DNA from: a virus
Strand: one strand, 5' to 3'
DNA: 20,973 nucleotides
Virus record (IMG/VR): IMGVR_UViG_3300030105_002900
Coordinates: 4,422 to 25,394 of that record
Shown here: positions 1 to 6,935 of the stretch, in pieces
How the letters are laid out: each line of letters begins with the position of its first letter
Numbering within the stretch: the first letter of the stretch is position 1
Program-made: the position numbers and the translations under genes
The notes under the pieces: generated by a model
Database searches by the model: none
Seen by the model: the letters and a program-made list of their open reading frames with translations, nothing else
What the model was told of the DNA's origin: nothing

Positions 1-1622
1 ACTCTCAAACTGCTGAGAACATAATAGCTGCACTGTCTGGAAGAGATCGTAAGATATCTAAGGTGAAGAAGAGTGACGGTACATCAGAGTATCGTGGGTA
101 CAAGCAGAATGATGATGGTAGTTTCAGCCTAACTAAAGAGTCTATCGACTACATCTATCAGATGAAGGGTAAGACTGCTGGTGCGGGTAAGCCTGGATCA
201 TTTAAGGCGCGTAAGATTCCTGATGAACTGGAAGAAGCCCTACAGCCATTCATGGTCCACAACACACAAGCTGTTGTAGAGAAGTACCTTGATGAAGTCT
301 ACACTGCTGTGCAATATAACAAGTGGTTCGGTAAGGATGGTCGTCACGTTGGTAAAGACCTCTTAGAACTACAGAAGCTGAATAATGCCCGTGGACTAGA
401 AGCTAGAGAGATCTACTACACTGCTGTTAGTAGTCCAGAATCTCAAGTTGTTAAAAATGCACTAAAAGATGATTCTAACCATACCTACCTAAATATTATG
501 AGTGGGTTAGAGTCTACCAACCTTATCCTCGCTCAGGTAGCAAACGTACCACAAGCAACCTTTAACGGTCTTATTCTGACCTCTCGTATGTCAGGTTCTT
601 CTGTGGAGGCTCTTTCAGCATACACAAAGGGTCTGCAATCCCTCTTCACTAAAGAAGGTAGAGAGTTCGCTGAAGCTACAGGTGCTGCGTATCAAGGTAC
701 AATGATGCAGTTGCTGGCTGATATGGGTGGTAACTCGGCCAAGTTCACTACCGCATTCCTCCGAGGCACAGGCTTCTTAGCCATTGAGAAAGGTCAACGA
801 CTCCTCGGTGCTGCTATCGGTAAGGCAATGATTGAGAACATCTCTACTAATACTGCTAAGCTTCTGACTAAGAAGGCTTCTAACGGCCTGAGTAGAAGAC
901 AGGAGAAGAAGTTAATTAGGTATCAAAACCAGTTAGCTGAAATGGGAATCAACCCTAACACCGCGATAGATCCAAAGGCCGCTAAACCTGCCCTCGCTAT
1001 CTCTCAAGAAGAGATGCTACGGGGATCACAGTGGTTCTCTAACACTGTAAACTTCCAGGCAAGTAAAGCTCATAAACCTTTACTCTCTCAGAGTCCTTGG
1101 GCTAAAGCATTCTATATGTTTAAGAGCTACTCTCTCTGGCAAGCAGGATTTATTAAGAAGAATATTGTAGAACCTATTATACGTGAGGGTGATATCAAGC
1201 CATTAATCGTAATGGGTGCTATAGGATACGTAGGTGCCCCTCGTGACATGCTCAGTAAGTGGATCTCAGGTGACTGGGAAGAGTATGAACTCGTATCCGC
1301 AGCTGGATACCTAGGTGCCTATATGAACGCTGGTGGTGCAGGTATTGCTGGTGACGTGGTTAAAGAGGTATTTAGCGGAAGATCCGGCGGAGCTGGAAGG
1401 ATGATCACAGGACCCATTATCAATGATATGTGGAAGTTCGGTGAAGGCGCTGCTAAGAGTGCAATGGCAAGTATAGACGAAGGTAGTCTTAATCTAGATG
1501 ACTTTGGTCGTGCTGCCCTTAAAATAGCTGTACCAGGCGCATTCGCCACAGGTGCAGAAGAATATCTGTTTGACGATAGAACCCCTCAATATGTGCAAGA
1601 TCTTCAGAACGTGGCAGAATAA
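1..1622 (+). CDS. C-terminal part of a large virion (probably ejected/internal) protein, 5' truncated by the window edge
   Basis: The frame is open from the first bases of the window (SQTAENIIAALSGRDRK...), so the GTG at 63 is probably internal and this is the last ~540 residues of a longer protein. The sequence is Ala/Gly-rich and mostly helical, with a hydrophobic Gly/Ala stretch (around IVMGAIGYVGAPRD and AGYLGAYMNAGGAGIAGDVV) near the C-terminus. Long Ala/Gly-rich helical C-termini of this kind are typical of multidomain internal or ejected virion proteins of podoviruses. It is on the plus strand, opposite to all replication genes, and is followed at once by a small membrane gene and a terminator, so it ends the late operon. 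No catalytic motif is visible in the part present. The family was judged from composition and position, not from a specific motif; a large polyvalent protein is equally possible. Confidence 0.75.
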   Translation, partial: SQTAENIIAALSGRDRKISKVKKSDGTSEYRGYKQNDDGSFSLTKESIDYIYQMKGKTAGAGKPGSFKARKIPDELEEALQPFMVHNTQAVVEKYLDEVYTAVQYNKWFGKDGRHVGKDLLELQKLNNARGLEAREIYYTAVSSPESQVVKNALKDDSNHTYLNIMSGLESTNLILAQVANVPQATFNGLILTSRMSGSSVEALSAYTKGLQSLFTKEGREFAEATGAAYQGTMMQLLADMGGNSAKFTTAFLRGTGFLAIEKGQRLLGAAIGKAMIENISTNTAKLLTKKASNGLSRRQEKKLIRYQNQLAEMGINPNTAIDPKAAKPALAISQEEMLRGSQWFSNTVNFQASKAHKPLLSQSPWAKAFYMFKSYSLWQAGFIKKNIVEPIIREGDIKPLIVMGAIGYVGAPRDMLSKWISGDWEEYELVSAAGYLGAYMNAGGAGIAGDVVKEVFSGRSGGAGRMITGPIINDMWKFGEGAAKSAMASIDEGSLNLDDFGRAALKIAVPGAFATGAEEYLFDDRTPQYVQDLQNVAE

Positions 1623-1642
1623 CACGAACTAAGGGTGCTGGA

Positions 1643-1882
1643 ATGGATAATCAGAAGGAAATACTGAAGCTACTGAATCAAATAGCTGATGACAATAAAA
1701 AGAACAAGGAACAGCACAATATAGAGCATGAATATCTTCGTGTTCTAATCGAAGAACATAAAGCTGAGAAGGAACTCAAGCAATTGTTAAAAGAGAAGAT
1801 TATCACTGGGTCCTTTCGAGCCCTCATTTTAGCCTCACTACTCTTTTTCGGATACAGTGTACGAGATTTAATACTAGCCTGA
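1643..1882 (+). CDS. Small coiled-coil protein with C-terminal membrane segment (holin-like or virion accessory)
   Basis: A 79-residue protein. Residues 1-52 are highly charged (Lys/Glu-rich) and heptad-like (LLNQIADDNKK..., LIEEHKAEKELKQLLKEK), consistent with a coiled coil. Residues ~57-78 (FRALILASLLFFGYSVRDL) form one hydrophobic helix. A purine-rich AAGGGTGCTGG precedes the ATG. It lies 20 bp after the large virion gene and just before the terminator, so it is the last late gene. One-helix proteins with a charged coiled-coil N-terminus are often annotated as holins or XhlA-like proteins in phages. That role is inferred from architecture and position; no lysis gene neighbours it on this strand. 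A virion assembly or membrane-anchoring role is the main alternative. Confidence 0.7.
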   Translation: MDNQKEILKLLNQIADDNKKNKEQHNIEHEYLRVLIEEHKAEKELKQLLKEKIITGSFRALILASLLFFGYSVRDLILA

Positions 1883-1901
1883 TCACTTTCTTACAGATAC
1901 A

Positions 1902-1940
1902 AAAAAGCCCCAGCATCCTCTATGGACGTTGGGGCTTTTT
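1902..1940. terminator. Bidirectional Rho-independent terminator between the converging late (+) and early (-) operons
   Basis: A stem of about nine pairs, AGCCCCAGC against GTTGGGGCT with one G-T wobble, encloses a loop of about 12 bases. An A-run lies on the left and TTTTT on the right, so each strand reads a GC-rich hairpin followed by U residues. It sits 20 bp after the last plus-strand gene and 57 bp beyond the last minus-strand gene, as expected for a shared terminator. Confidence 0.92.
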
Positions 1941-1996
1941 CGTTTCTACAGTGTCCCAATCGGGACGGATTACTTAAGACATGTCGGGGGTTATAC

Positions 1997-2149
1997 TTAA
2001 CAACCCAGTACTATCTGTACCACATTCAGGCCTATGATCACGACTAAACATTGCTCTATAAAGCTATAGTCTCGTAAGGTCTTACGGGGTACTTTTTTAG
2101 CAACCTTGGCATTGGCTACTTTAGTAGTCTTCGGTTTTACTGCTGCCAT
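1997..2149 (-). CDS. Small basic single-pass membrane protein, 50 aa
   Basis: Reads MAAVKPKTTKVANAKVAKKV..., with an N-terminal half rich in Lys, Ala and Thr, then a hydrophobic helix (residues ~31-48, IEQCLVVIIGLNVVQIVLG) and a final Cys. The ATG lies two bases after the TAA of the preceding gene, whose last codons (GTAGGTGAA) supply the ribosome binding site, a typical translationally coupled arrangement. It is the last gene of the minus-strand operon before the shared terminator. A positively charged N-terminus followed by one helix predicts an inner-membrane protein with its basic end in the cytoplasm. No family is recognised; a holin or inhibitor role is possible but unsupported. Confidence 0.6.
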   Translation of the reverse strand: MAAVKPKTTKVANAKVAKKVPRKTLRDYSFIEQCLVVIIGLNVVQIVLGC

Positions 2150-2150
2150 G

Positions 2151-2291
2151 TTATTCACCTACTTCTATTGTCTCTATTACAAACGAACCAATCTTAGAAT
2201 CAATCAGGTCACGTACACGCACGAGAGCATCACGTTGATCTACACCCACTTCACCTAGTACTGCTTCAAACTCACTTATTAGTGCTTCCAT
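2151..2291 (-). CDS. Hypothetical acidic protein, 46 aa
   Basis: Reads MEALISEFEAVLGEVGVDQR... to ...FVIETIEVGE. It is acidic, predicted helical and has no membrane segment or Cys. It overlaps the end of the upstream gene (stop at 2272) by 20 bases and is followed two bases later by the 50-aa membrane gene, so it belongs to the chain of coupled small genes. The family is unknown. Confidence rests on the overlap pattern, an uninterrupted frame and a purine-rich region (AATAAGGAAGACGATA) upstream of the ATG. Confidence 0.6.
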   Translation of the reverse strand: MEALISEFEAVLGEVGVDQRDALVRVRDLIDSKIGSFVIETIEVGE

Positions 2292-2472
2292 TATCGTCTT
2301 CCTTATTAAGTTGTAATACTGTCTCTGTATCCAGAGGTTCTAAAGAGCCTAGTAGCTCAATAAGTTCTTCTACTTCATTCTTACTGTACTCAGAAGGGTC
2401 AGCGAGTGCTGATAATTCCTGTAGAGTATCCTTTATTTGATTAACCTCTAAGGTCGTTATCAAGTTGAACAT
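2272..2472 (-). CDS. Hypothetical acidic helical protein, 66 aa
   Basis: Starts at MFNLITTLEVNQIKDTLQEL. A longer frame begins at 2499 (MRLSSRVTN...), but that would overlap the 35-aa Cys-rich gene and has no ribosome binding site. The chosen ATG lies five bases after that gene's TAA, with GAG about eight bases upstream. The protein is Glu/Asp/Leu-rich (EVEELIELLGSLEPLDTE) and looks like an amphipathic helical hairpin. No catalytic motif is present. It lies downstream of endonuclease I in the replication operon. Function unknown. Confidence 0.65.
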   Translation of the reverse strand: MFNLITTLEVNQIKDTLQELSALADPSEYSKNEVEELIELLGSLEPLDTETVLQLNKEDDNGSTNK

Positions 2473-2477
2473 GTTTG

Positions 2478-2585
2478 TTACTCTACTTGAGAGCCGCATC
2501 GGCTGTGGTATTCTTGACCGTCGATGAAGACTACATCGTGATCATTGAAAGCGATCTCTCTATCACACCAGGGACAAAAACCCAT
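2478..2585 (-). CDS. Cys-rich zinc-knuckle microprotein, 35 aa (CPWC...HxxC)
   Basis: Reads MGFCPWCDREIAFNDHDVVF then IDGQEYHSRCGSQVE. The CPWC knuckle at residues 4-7 and the H-S-R-C group at residues 27-30 give four plausible zinc ligands with about 19 residues between pairs, as in treble-clef or zinc-ribbon folds. The ATG is six bases after the stop of endonuclease I, whose last codons (GAGGAGTAA) form a near-perfect ribosome binding site. It is too short for most gene finders. Function unknown; it may bind a replication protein or nucleic acid. Evidence that it is real: spacing, binding site and metal-ligand pattern. Confidence 0.72.
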   Translation of the reverse strand: MGFCPWCDREIAFNDHDVVFIDGQEYHSRCGSQVE

Positions 2586-2589
2586 AACC

Positions 2590-3066
2590 TTACTCCTCTA
2601 ACCATTCCAATGGAACCTTACGGTCCGCGTATTGCCATGTAACCCCTTTGAAGTCACCACGGCCTTTGCCATTACAGATGTCAGCATAGCAGGCCTTACT
2701 GCCTTTCCTGATTCTGTTCTTTGAGTTAGAGAAGACAAATCTAATATCCAACTCAGGCCTAAGTAGCCTGATGAGGAGATGTTTAAGTCTATCATTGTAG
2801 ACCCAGATACCTTTACACTCGATTATGATCTCTTTCCCGCTACGTGTACGGACATAGAAGTCCGGCAGGTATGTACACTGTTTAGCAGGAACTATATACT
2901 TAAGCTTCCCCCACTTAGGTTCAAAATCATAGTCTATATTATTCTGGTCTAGTATCTTAGCGTTGTCTTCTTCTAACTTACTTCTGAAGCTAGGTTGCTT
3001 CTTTTTCATCATTTGATCCGTCTCTATTACTGCTCTGTAGAGGGAGTCAAAACTGGAGGTTTCCAT
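2590..3066 (-). CDS. Endonuclease I, Holliday-junction resolvase (T7 gp3 family)
   Basis: Homodimeric junction-resolving nuclease that in T7 cleaves branched DNA before packaging and helps degrade host DNA. The catalytic set of the PD-(D/E)xK fold is visible: E32 in FRSKLEE, D69 in TYLPDF, E83 and K85 in IIECKG. These are followed by the family's most conserved stretch (RLKHLLIRLLRPELDIRFVF) and a C-terminal PLEWLEE. Length (158 aa) is close to T7 gp3 (149). The ATG at 3066 has GAGG seven bases upstream but overlaps the exonuclease gene by 40 bases. A second start at 3012, 15 bases after the exonuclease stop, would remove a non-conserved N-terminal extension and is equally plausible. It follows the exonuclease and precedes the zinc-knuckle gene. 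Confidence 0.95.
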   Translation of the reverse strand: METSSFDSLYRAVIETDQMMKKKQPSFRSKLEEDNAKILDQNNIDYDFEPKWGKLKYIVPAKQCTYLPDFYVRTRSGKEIIIECKGIWVYNDRLKHLLIRLLRPELDIRFVFSNSKNRIRKGSKACYADICNGKGRGDFKGVTWQYADRKVPLEWLEE

Positions 3067-3788
3067 ATCTCGTCCTCAAACTCTCGCATCCACAAGAGGA
3101 TAGCGTTCTCTGTCAGGAACTGTTCTGCATAGCTCCCGAACCTTTTCTTATACTCTAATAGTACCGCACTATACATATCATATACGGTATCGTAAGTATC
3201 AATGCGCTTAACATGAGAGCTGGACTTCCCAACACCAAAGAGGCCTGGGATGTTATCAACAGTATCACCAGTAAGTAGTTGCTTGTAAAAACACCTTTGA
3301 CCGCCGATCTTATCTTGGAACCACATGTTCTTTTCAACTTGCTTCCCCGCTCCCCAGTTGTAATGGTAACCAGGTACCATGTCTAGGTCTTTATCTCTTG
3401 TAGCTATGACAGTGTGACAGTCGCTTGGTTCCTTCCCTAGCAACTTATATTGCTCAATGGACATGGCATCGTCAGCTTCCTGACCGTAACACATGATAGC
3501 GCCTCTATATTCCACTAGGAAGGATCTTATCCTGTCATAGTGGTGAGGCTTCTCTGACACTCTCTGGCCCTTATAAGGCCTTATAGTGGCTATGTCGTAC
3601 CGGAAGTTAGACTTGTCTGAGCTGGTCAGATAACCTTGGTAACAATCAGCTCCAGTAGCCTCTAAGATCTTGTCTATACGTCCTTGCAGTCTTGCTTGGA
3701 CTAGAGGCCAGGCTAGTGGTCGATACTCTGCATCTGAACAGTTACCGAACTCGTAGGAAAAGATGTCGAAGTCTATTAGTGCTTTCAC
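3027..3788 (-). CDS. 5'-3' exonuclease (T7 gp6-like, PIN/FEN fold)
   Basis: FEN-type 5' nuclease; in T7 it removes RNA primers and degrades host DNA to nucleotides. Metal-binding acidic residues are seen in DFD (residues 6-8), EADD (104-107) and TRDKDLDM (130-137), followed by TGDTVDNIPG-LFGVGK (173-188), the helix-3-turn/helix-hairpin-helix that holds duplex DNA. About 253 aa from the chosen start. I place the start at GTG 3788 rather than ATG 3803: GGGGAGAGAAG precedes the GTG as an excellent binding site, and the GTGA overlaps the TGA of the 28-aa zinc-ribbon gene. The product then begins directly at the conserved beta strand (KALIDFDIF). It overlaps endonuclease I at its 3' end. Confidence 0.93.
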   Translation of the reverse strand: MKALIDFDIFSYEFGNCSDAEYRPLAWPLVQARLQGRIDKILEATGADCYQGYLTSSDKSNFRYDIATIRPYKGQRVSEKPHHYDRIRSFLVEYRGAIMCYGQEADDAMSIEQYKLLGKEPSDCHTVIATRDKDLDMVPGYHYNWGAGKQVEKNMWFQDKIGGQRCFYKQLLTGDTVDNIPGLFGVGKSSSHVKRIDTYDTVYDMYSAVLLEYKKRFGSYAEQFLTENAILLWMREFEDEIWKPPVLTPSTEQ

Positions 3789-3871
3789 CTTCTCTCCCCA
3801 CATTTTCTACATAAGCTATCTTTTATCGTATTCTTAGTGTAGCAGTCATCGCAGATCCAGAATGCGTTCAT
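3785..3871 (-). CDS. Zinc-ribbon microprotein, 28 aa (CDDC...CRKC)
   Basis: Reads MNAFWICDDCYTKNTIKDSL then CRKCGERR. Two CxxC knuckles (residues 7-10 and 21-24) are ten residues apart, an almost minimal rubredoxin-like zinc ribbon. The start overlaps the upstream stop (ATGA) and the stop overlaps the exonuclease start (GTGA), so both ends are locked into the operon. The last codons (GGGGAGAGAAGG) double as the ribosome binding site of the exonuclease gene. No family match can be claimed for so short a product. Its placement suggests that it is co-translated with the exonuclease, perhaps as an accessory subunit; that is inference. Confidence 0.75.
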   Translation of the reverse strand: MNAFWICDDCYTKNTIKDSLCRKCGERR

Positions 3872-4011
3872 CCGTAGACTCCAGACTCCGCTCGTTGCTC
3901 ATCTTGAGACAGCTCATACTCTACAAAGTCAGATCTATCAACAGGCTCCTGTACACATACAGTATAGTGAGTGTTATCTGAATACTTTAACCAGATCTTA
4001 TTATATGTCAT
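3868..4011 (-). CDS. Hypothetical acidic protein, 47 aa
   Basis: Reads MTYNKIWLKYSDNTHYTVCV... to ...DEQRAESGVYG. The N-terminal half looks like beta strands (IWLKYSDN, HYTVCVQEP), and the C-terminal half is acidic and probably helical. It has one Cys and no metal site. Both ends overlap neighbours by ATGA, linking the 30-aa and 28-aa zinc-ribbon genes. The frame is maintained for 48 codons in a chain with no spare bases, which is the main reason to accept it. No recognised family; function unknown. Confidence 0.68.
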   Translation of the reverse strand: MTYNKIWLKYSDNTHYTVCVQEPVDRSDFVEYELSQDEQRAESGVYG

Positions 4012-4100
4012 AATTCTTCTCCACACCATTGGCAGATAGTTTGATGATCATAGTTAGAACGTCTACAGTGAGGGCAAAAAATGATATCGTTAGAGTACAT
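4008..4100 (-). CDS. Zinc-ribbon microprotein, 30 aa (CPHC...CQWC)
   Basis: Reads MYSNDIIFCPHCRRSNYDHQ then TICQWCGEEL. Knuckles at residues 9-12 and 23-26 are separated by ten residues and followed by G-E-E, the shape of a single zinc-ribbon domain (CPxC-x10-CxxCG). The ATG follows directly on the TAG of the 49-aa Cys-rich gene (TAGATG), and the stop overlaps the next start (ATGA). A purine-rich AAGAGGATAGCTAG precedes the ATG. The product is a whole small domain, not a fragment. It may bind DNA, RNA or a partner protein; nothing in the sequence decides which. Confidence 0.77.
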   Translation of the reverse strand: MYSNDIIFCPHCRRSNYDHQTICQWCGEEL

Positions 4101-4250
4101 CTAGCTATCCTCTTGTCTGATTTCTTCTTCAACAGTACAAACATCATCGCGACAATAAGCTGGACAGTCTTCTGTCTGCTTGCCTGGATAGTGGATGGGA
4201 CAGTAATCCCACCCCTTATTAGCATACCAGCAAGAGTCACAGTCACTCAT
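4101..4250 (-). CDS. Cys-rich acidic microprotein, 49 aa
   Basis: Reads MSDCDSCWYANKGWDYCPIH... to ...EEEIRQEDS. Six Cys and one His occur in the first 38 residues (C4, C7, C17, H20, C29, C33, C38), in CxxC, CPxH and CPxxC groupings, followed by an acidic tail. This could bind one or two zinc ions. The start overlaps the stop of the single-strand-binding-like gene (TAATG), and the stop abuts the next start. An overlapping frame on the same strand (81 codons, 4001-4246) lacks any of these features and is taken as the shadow. Function unknown. Confidence 0.75.
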   Translation of the reverse strand: MSDCDSCWYANKGWDYCPIHYPGKQTEDCPAYCRDDVCTVEEEIRQEDS

Positions 4251-4843
4251 TAGAATGCACCTTGAAGCGCTACCTGTTTGAAAAGTTCAGTCTCTTCGAA
4301 GTTTAATGCTTCCTTGATACGCTTCTGCTTGAACTCTGGGAAGGTCTCCCACAAGTCCATATCAGGATCATCCATGTCGAAGGTAAAGGTATCATTAACT
4401 AGGGCTGGAATATCCATGCCTACTGGGATGCCTGTGACTGCACCTTGACCAGCTACCTTAGGATACCCACCAGAGTTGATAGACACAGTAACCATACAAG
4501 GCTTACCAATCAACTTAGACACGTCAGTATCAACAGGAGACTCAGGTGTCAGTGCTGCAACACGAGCCATCATGGTAGCGATGAAACCGCCTGGCTTATC
4601 TGGTACGAAGTCATTATTCTTAAACTGCTCAGATACCCAGTGTGGACGTCCGTCTGCCATAAGAGAGTTGACTAACTCATATGTGAATTCCATCTTAAAG
4701 GTAGACTCGATCTCTTTACCTTCGTATACAAACCCTGGCTGATGACCTAAATCTGTAATACCGACTAGGCGTGCCATATGCGTGCCAGCAGTTGGATGAT
4801 CCGCTGTACTGGCTGATTTACTACTTCTTGCTATTAAGCTCAT
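4250..4843 (-). CDS. Putative single-stranded-DNA-binding protein (T7 gp2.5 position)
   Basis: A 197-residue soluble protein with beta-rich segments (GTHMARLVGITDLG, FKMEFTYELVNSL, KPCMVTVSINSGG) that fit an OB-fold. An acidic stretch (FDMDDPDMDLWETFPEF) lies near the C-terminus and the last residue is Phe. T7 gp2.5 also uses an acidic tail ending in Phe to contact the polymerase and helicase, although here the acidic patch is about 30 residues from the end. It lies directly downstream of the polymerase and upstream of the exonuclease, matching the gp2.5-like role. GAGGATATAGT precedes the ATG. This N-terminal pattern (SKSASTADHPTAGTHMARLV) is common to phage proteins annotated as binding proteins; the role is inferred from position and shape rather than a diagnostic motif. 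Confidence 0.68.
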   Translation of the reverse strand: MSLIARSSKSASTADHPTAGTHMARLVGITDLGHQPGFVYEGKEIESTFKMEFTYELVNSLMADGRPHWVSEQFKNNDFVPDKPGGFIATMMARVAALTPESPVDTDVSKLIGKPCMVTVSINSGGYPKVAGQGAVTGIPVGMDIPALVNDTFTFDMDDPDMDLWETFPEFKQKRIKEALNFEETELFKQVALQGAF

Positions 4844-4859
4844 ACTATATCCTCAATTT

Positions 4860-4976
4860 TCATATGTCTTTTTCGCCCTTAATAATTATAGGGTCTGATT
4901 TCTCTTTAGAGCATACAGGACACGCTTCTTTGTATCCGTACCATTCAGCTCCGCATGTTACACATCCGTATTGCAT
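4860..4976 (-). CDS. Zinc-ribbon microprotein, 38 aa (CVTC...CPVC)
   Basis: Reads MQYGCVTCGAEWYGYKEACP then VCSKEKSDPIIIKGEKDI. Two knuckles, CVTCG at 5-9 and CPVC at 19-22, are ten residues apart, a classic short zinc ribbon, followed by a charged tail. The ATG at 4976 has GAGG eight bases upstream; an in-frame ATG at 5003 (MSLEYEELT) would add nine residues but has a weaker site. It lies between the polymerase stop (5008) and the binding-protein gene. A seven-codon frame (MKIEDIV) then bridges to the binding-protein start and carries its ribosome binding site. Function unknown; probably co-expressed with the replisome. Confidence 0.75.
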   Translation of the reverse strand: MQYGCVTCGAEWYGYKEACPVCSKEKSDPIIIKGEKDI

Positions 4977-5007
4977 GGTGAGTTCCTCATATTCTAGTGA
5001 CATCCCA

Positions 5008-6801
5008 TTAATGCGTCTCCGCTAGATTCATACCCACCTTAGCTTCTGCGTCAAGTGATATGTTTAGGTTGAAGTGCTCGCCTGCTGTTACAATTGATTT
5101 GACTGCTAACTTACTGTAAAGTTCAACATCTTTCGGTAAAACCTCAGATTGTCCTTCATCGTGCATATCAAGCACCTTATGTGCTGTAATATCGTTAGCT
5201 GCTACGTCGTCCCATAGTTCGATACAAGACTGTTTCATTACTATGGCTCCAGAGTGTTGGAGAAGAGTATTAAGTGCCTTGTGGGCCATTACACGGCCGT
5301 CAGGACCCCTTCTCATCATTACTTTGCGACCGTCCAGACCTCTGAGCCAGCCTTTGCTACTTGCGCGCTTAACTCGTTTGATAAGTTTTTCAAGGTTAGG
5401 GATAGCGTCGAGAAACTTTCCTCTAATCTCTTTTCCGTCATTGGCAGATCCTCCAATAATCGATCCGAGTTTTGCATCCCCTGCACCATAGATGAATGCG
5501 TAGATAAAAGTCTTTGCAGCATCGCGGTTTGGAAGTCCAGCTGCTCGTTGGTTAAACTCATGGATATCTCCTGATAGGATTTCGTGGGTGTATTCAGCGT
5601 CGTTCATGTAGTGGGCTAACATCCTCAACTCTAAACCTGAGGCGTCGTGTCCAACCAGCTTGTAGTTTGGACGGGGTATGAACAAGGAACGCATCGCGGT
5701 ACCGTAGGGAACATTCACCGAAGCCTTCGGGATGTTAACGACGGTAAAGTGTCTCATCCGTCCAGTATTTGTCCCACATGGATTCGCTCCAGCGGGTAAA
5801 GTCTGATTTGGTCTCAAGGACTTCAACCAGCCCTCTATCTGTGAGCGACGATGCCTGCATGTCAATCTCTCCTTCACTTTAGTAGGTAAGTTACCTTCGA
5901 TACCATAGAAGTCTCCCTCTAGCTTAGGGGAGGTTCTATCTCCTGTCAGCTTAGAGTAGTTCCAGTTCTCCGGAACCCAGCCGTGTGATAGTAGGTAGTC
6001 CTTTACTTTTGCGACCGAACCAAGGTCAAAAGGGATAATATCAACACGAGTGAAAGGACCAGAACAATAACTAATGTCTTCCCGATAGCGCCTAGTATAC
6101 TTACCAGTGCTTGTGAAAGGAGCCATAACAGTTGCTCCCCGCTGCTTGACTGTACTGGGAAGAGAGGGAACCAGCTCTCTATCAATTCCATCAATCTTGT
6201 GTGTAAGCTCTTCAATGAGGCTGTCAGCCGCTGGCTTATCAAAGTATATTCCATAATGCTCTTGCTCCGAGATTATCTTAGCGATCCTGTACTCTATGTC
6301 AAGAGCATCTTGCCACTCTTTTATCGGGGTCAGTTCAGAGGTAAGTGAATGATATGTGAGGACGTTGATTCCCACGTCTTCTTTGCAGCGATGTAACATA
6401 TCGGGACTGAATACTGTCCAGTCCTCGTGTCCAGGTTTACCCTTGCCGACTCGATATCCCCAACATGCAAGGCTGTGAGGTCCACCCTTAGAGGTAAAAC
6501 CAAATGGTTTGGGGCGATCTGGATTTGACAGACGCGACATAACCAGAGTGTCAGTGATTTTAACATCTTTACTTGGCTCCCAGCTCCATAGCTTCTTTAA
6601 GAGGGGTAGGTCGTAGTTCAGGATATTGTGTCCGACTAATTCGGTCGCCTGATCCATAAAGGAGTACGTAGTTGTCTTGTTTAGTTCGCTTGTCCATTCG
6701 TACTTCTCCCCTGTATCTAAGTCCTCTGCACATATGCACCAGATCGTATCTGCTTCATCGTACAGCCCATTTGCTTCGAGGTCGAATACTAATCTTGACA
6801 T
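5008..6801 (-). CDS. Family A DNA polymerase with 3'-5' exonuclease domain (T7 gp5 type)
   Basis: Replicative phage polymerase. Exonuclease motifs: FDLEANGL (residues 6-13, metal ligands D7 and E9), GHNILNYDLPLL (57-68) and CKEDVGINVL (139-148). Polymerase motif A is GHDASGLELRMLAHYM (384-399, D386), motif B RDAAKTFIYAFIYGAG (426-441, with the Tyr that favours dideoxynucleotides in T7), and motif C MHDEGQ (546-551). The order and spacing match T7 polymerase, but the protein is 597 aa rather than 704, so the region between the exonuclease and palm is shortened. In T7 this enzyme works with host thioredoxin; whether a thioredoxin-binding loop remains cannot be judged here. The 48-aa gene upstream overlaps its start by 13 bases. 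Confidence 0.97.
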   Translation of the reverse strand: MSRLVFDLEANGLYDEADTIWCICAEDLDTGEKYEWTSELNKTTTYSFMDQATELVGHNILNYDLPLLKKLWSWEPSKDVKITDTLVMSRLSNPDRPKPFGFTSKGGPHSLACWGYRVGKGKPGHEDWTVFSPDMLHRCKEDVGINVLTYHSLTSELTPIKEWQDALDIEYRIAKIISEQEHYGIYFDKPAADSLIEELTHKIDGIDRELVPSLPSTVKQRGATVMAPFTSTGKYTRRYREDISYCSGPFTRVDIIPFDLGSVAKVKDYLLSHGWVPENWNYSKLTGDRTSPKLEGDFYGIEGNLPTKVKERLTCRHRRSQIEGWLKSLRPNQTLPAGANPCGTNTGRMRHFTVVNIPKASVNVPYGTAMRSLFIPRPNYKLVGHDASGLELRMLAHYMNDAEYTHEILSGDIHEFNQRAAGLPNRDAAKTFIYAFIYGAGDAKLGSIIGGSANDGKEIRGKFLDAIPNLEKLIKRVKRASSKGWLRGLDGRKVMMRRGPDGRVMAHKALNTLLQHSGAIVMKQSCIELWDDVAANDITAHKVLDMHDEGQSEVLPKDVELYSKLAVKSIVTAGEHFNLNISLDAEAKVGMNLAETH

Positions 6802-6935
6802 GGCTTACCATCCCGCAAACCTCTTTGATAGGCTTGCTTCTCTAGCTCATGCACATCTGATAGAGACACATAGACATCGTCGTATTCACCTTTGTAGTCA
6901 GTACCTAAGAAGATGTGATCATTATTATTACTCAT
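6789..6935 (-). CDS. Hypothetical protein upstream of the polymerase, 48 aa
   Basis: Reads MSNNNDHIFLGTDYKGEYDD... to ...GLRDGKPCQD. It is acidic in the first half, with a short helical C-terminal half (VHELEKQAYQRGLRDGKP). The start shares one base with the stop of the 30-aa zinc-ribbon gene (TGATG), and the stop lies inside the polymerase start region, overlapping it by 13 bases, so polymerase translation is probably coupled to it. An alternative plus-strand frame here (6677-6982) has no such signals. The protein has no Cys cluster and no membrane segment. Function unknown. Confidence 0.68.
   Translation of the reverse strand: MSNNNDHIFLGTDYKGEYDDVYVSLSDVHELEKQAYQRGLRDGKPCQD

Noticed and set aside
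4001-4246. 81-aa minus-strand frame with hydrophobic stretches
   Set aside because: It lies in a different frame over the 49-aa and 30-aa Cys-rich genes, which fit the overlapping start/stop chain and metal-ligand spacing much better.
5254-5574. 106-aa and 82-aa plus-strand frames inside the DNA polymerase gene
   Set aside because: Antisense shadows of conserved polymerase motifs with no binding site.
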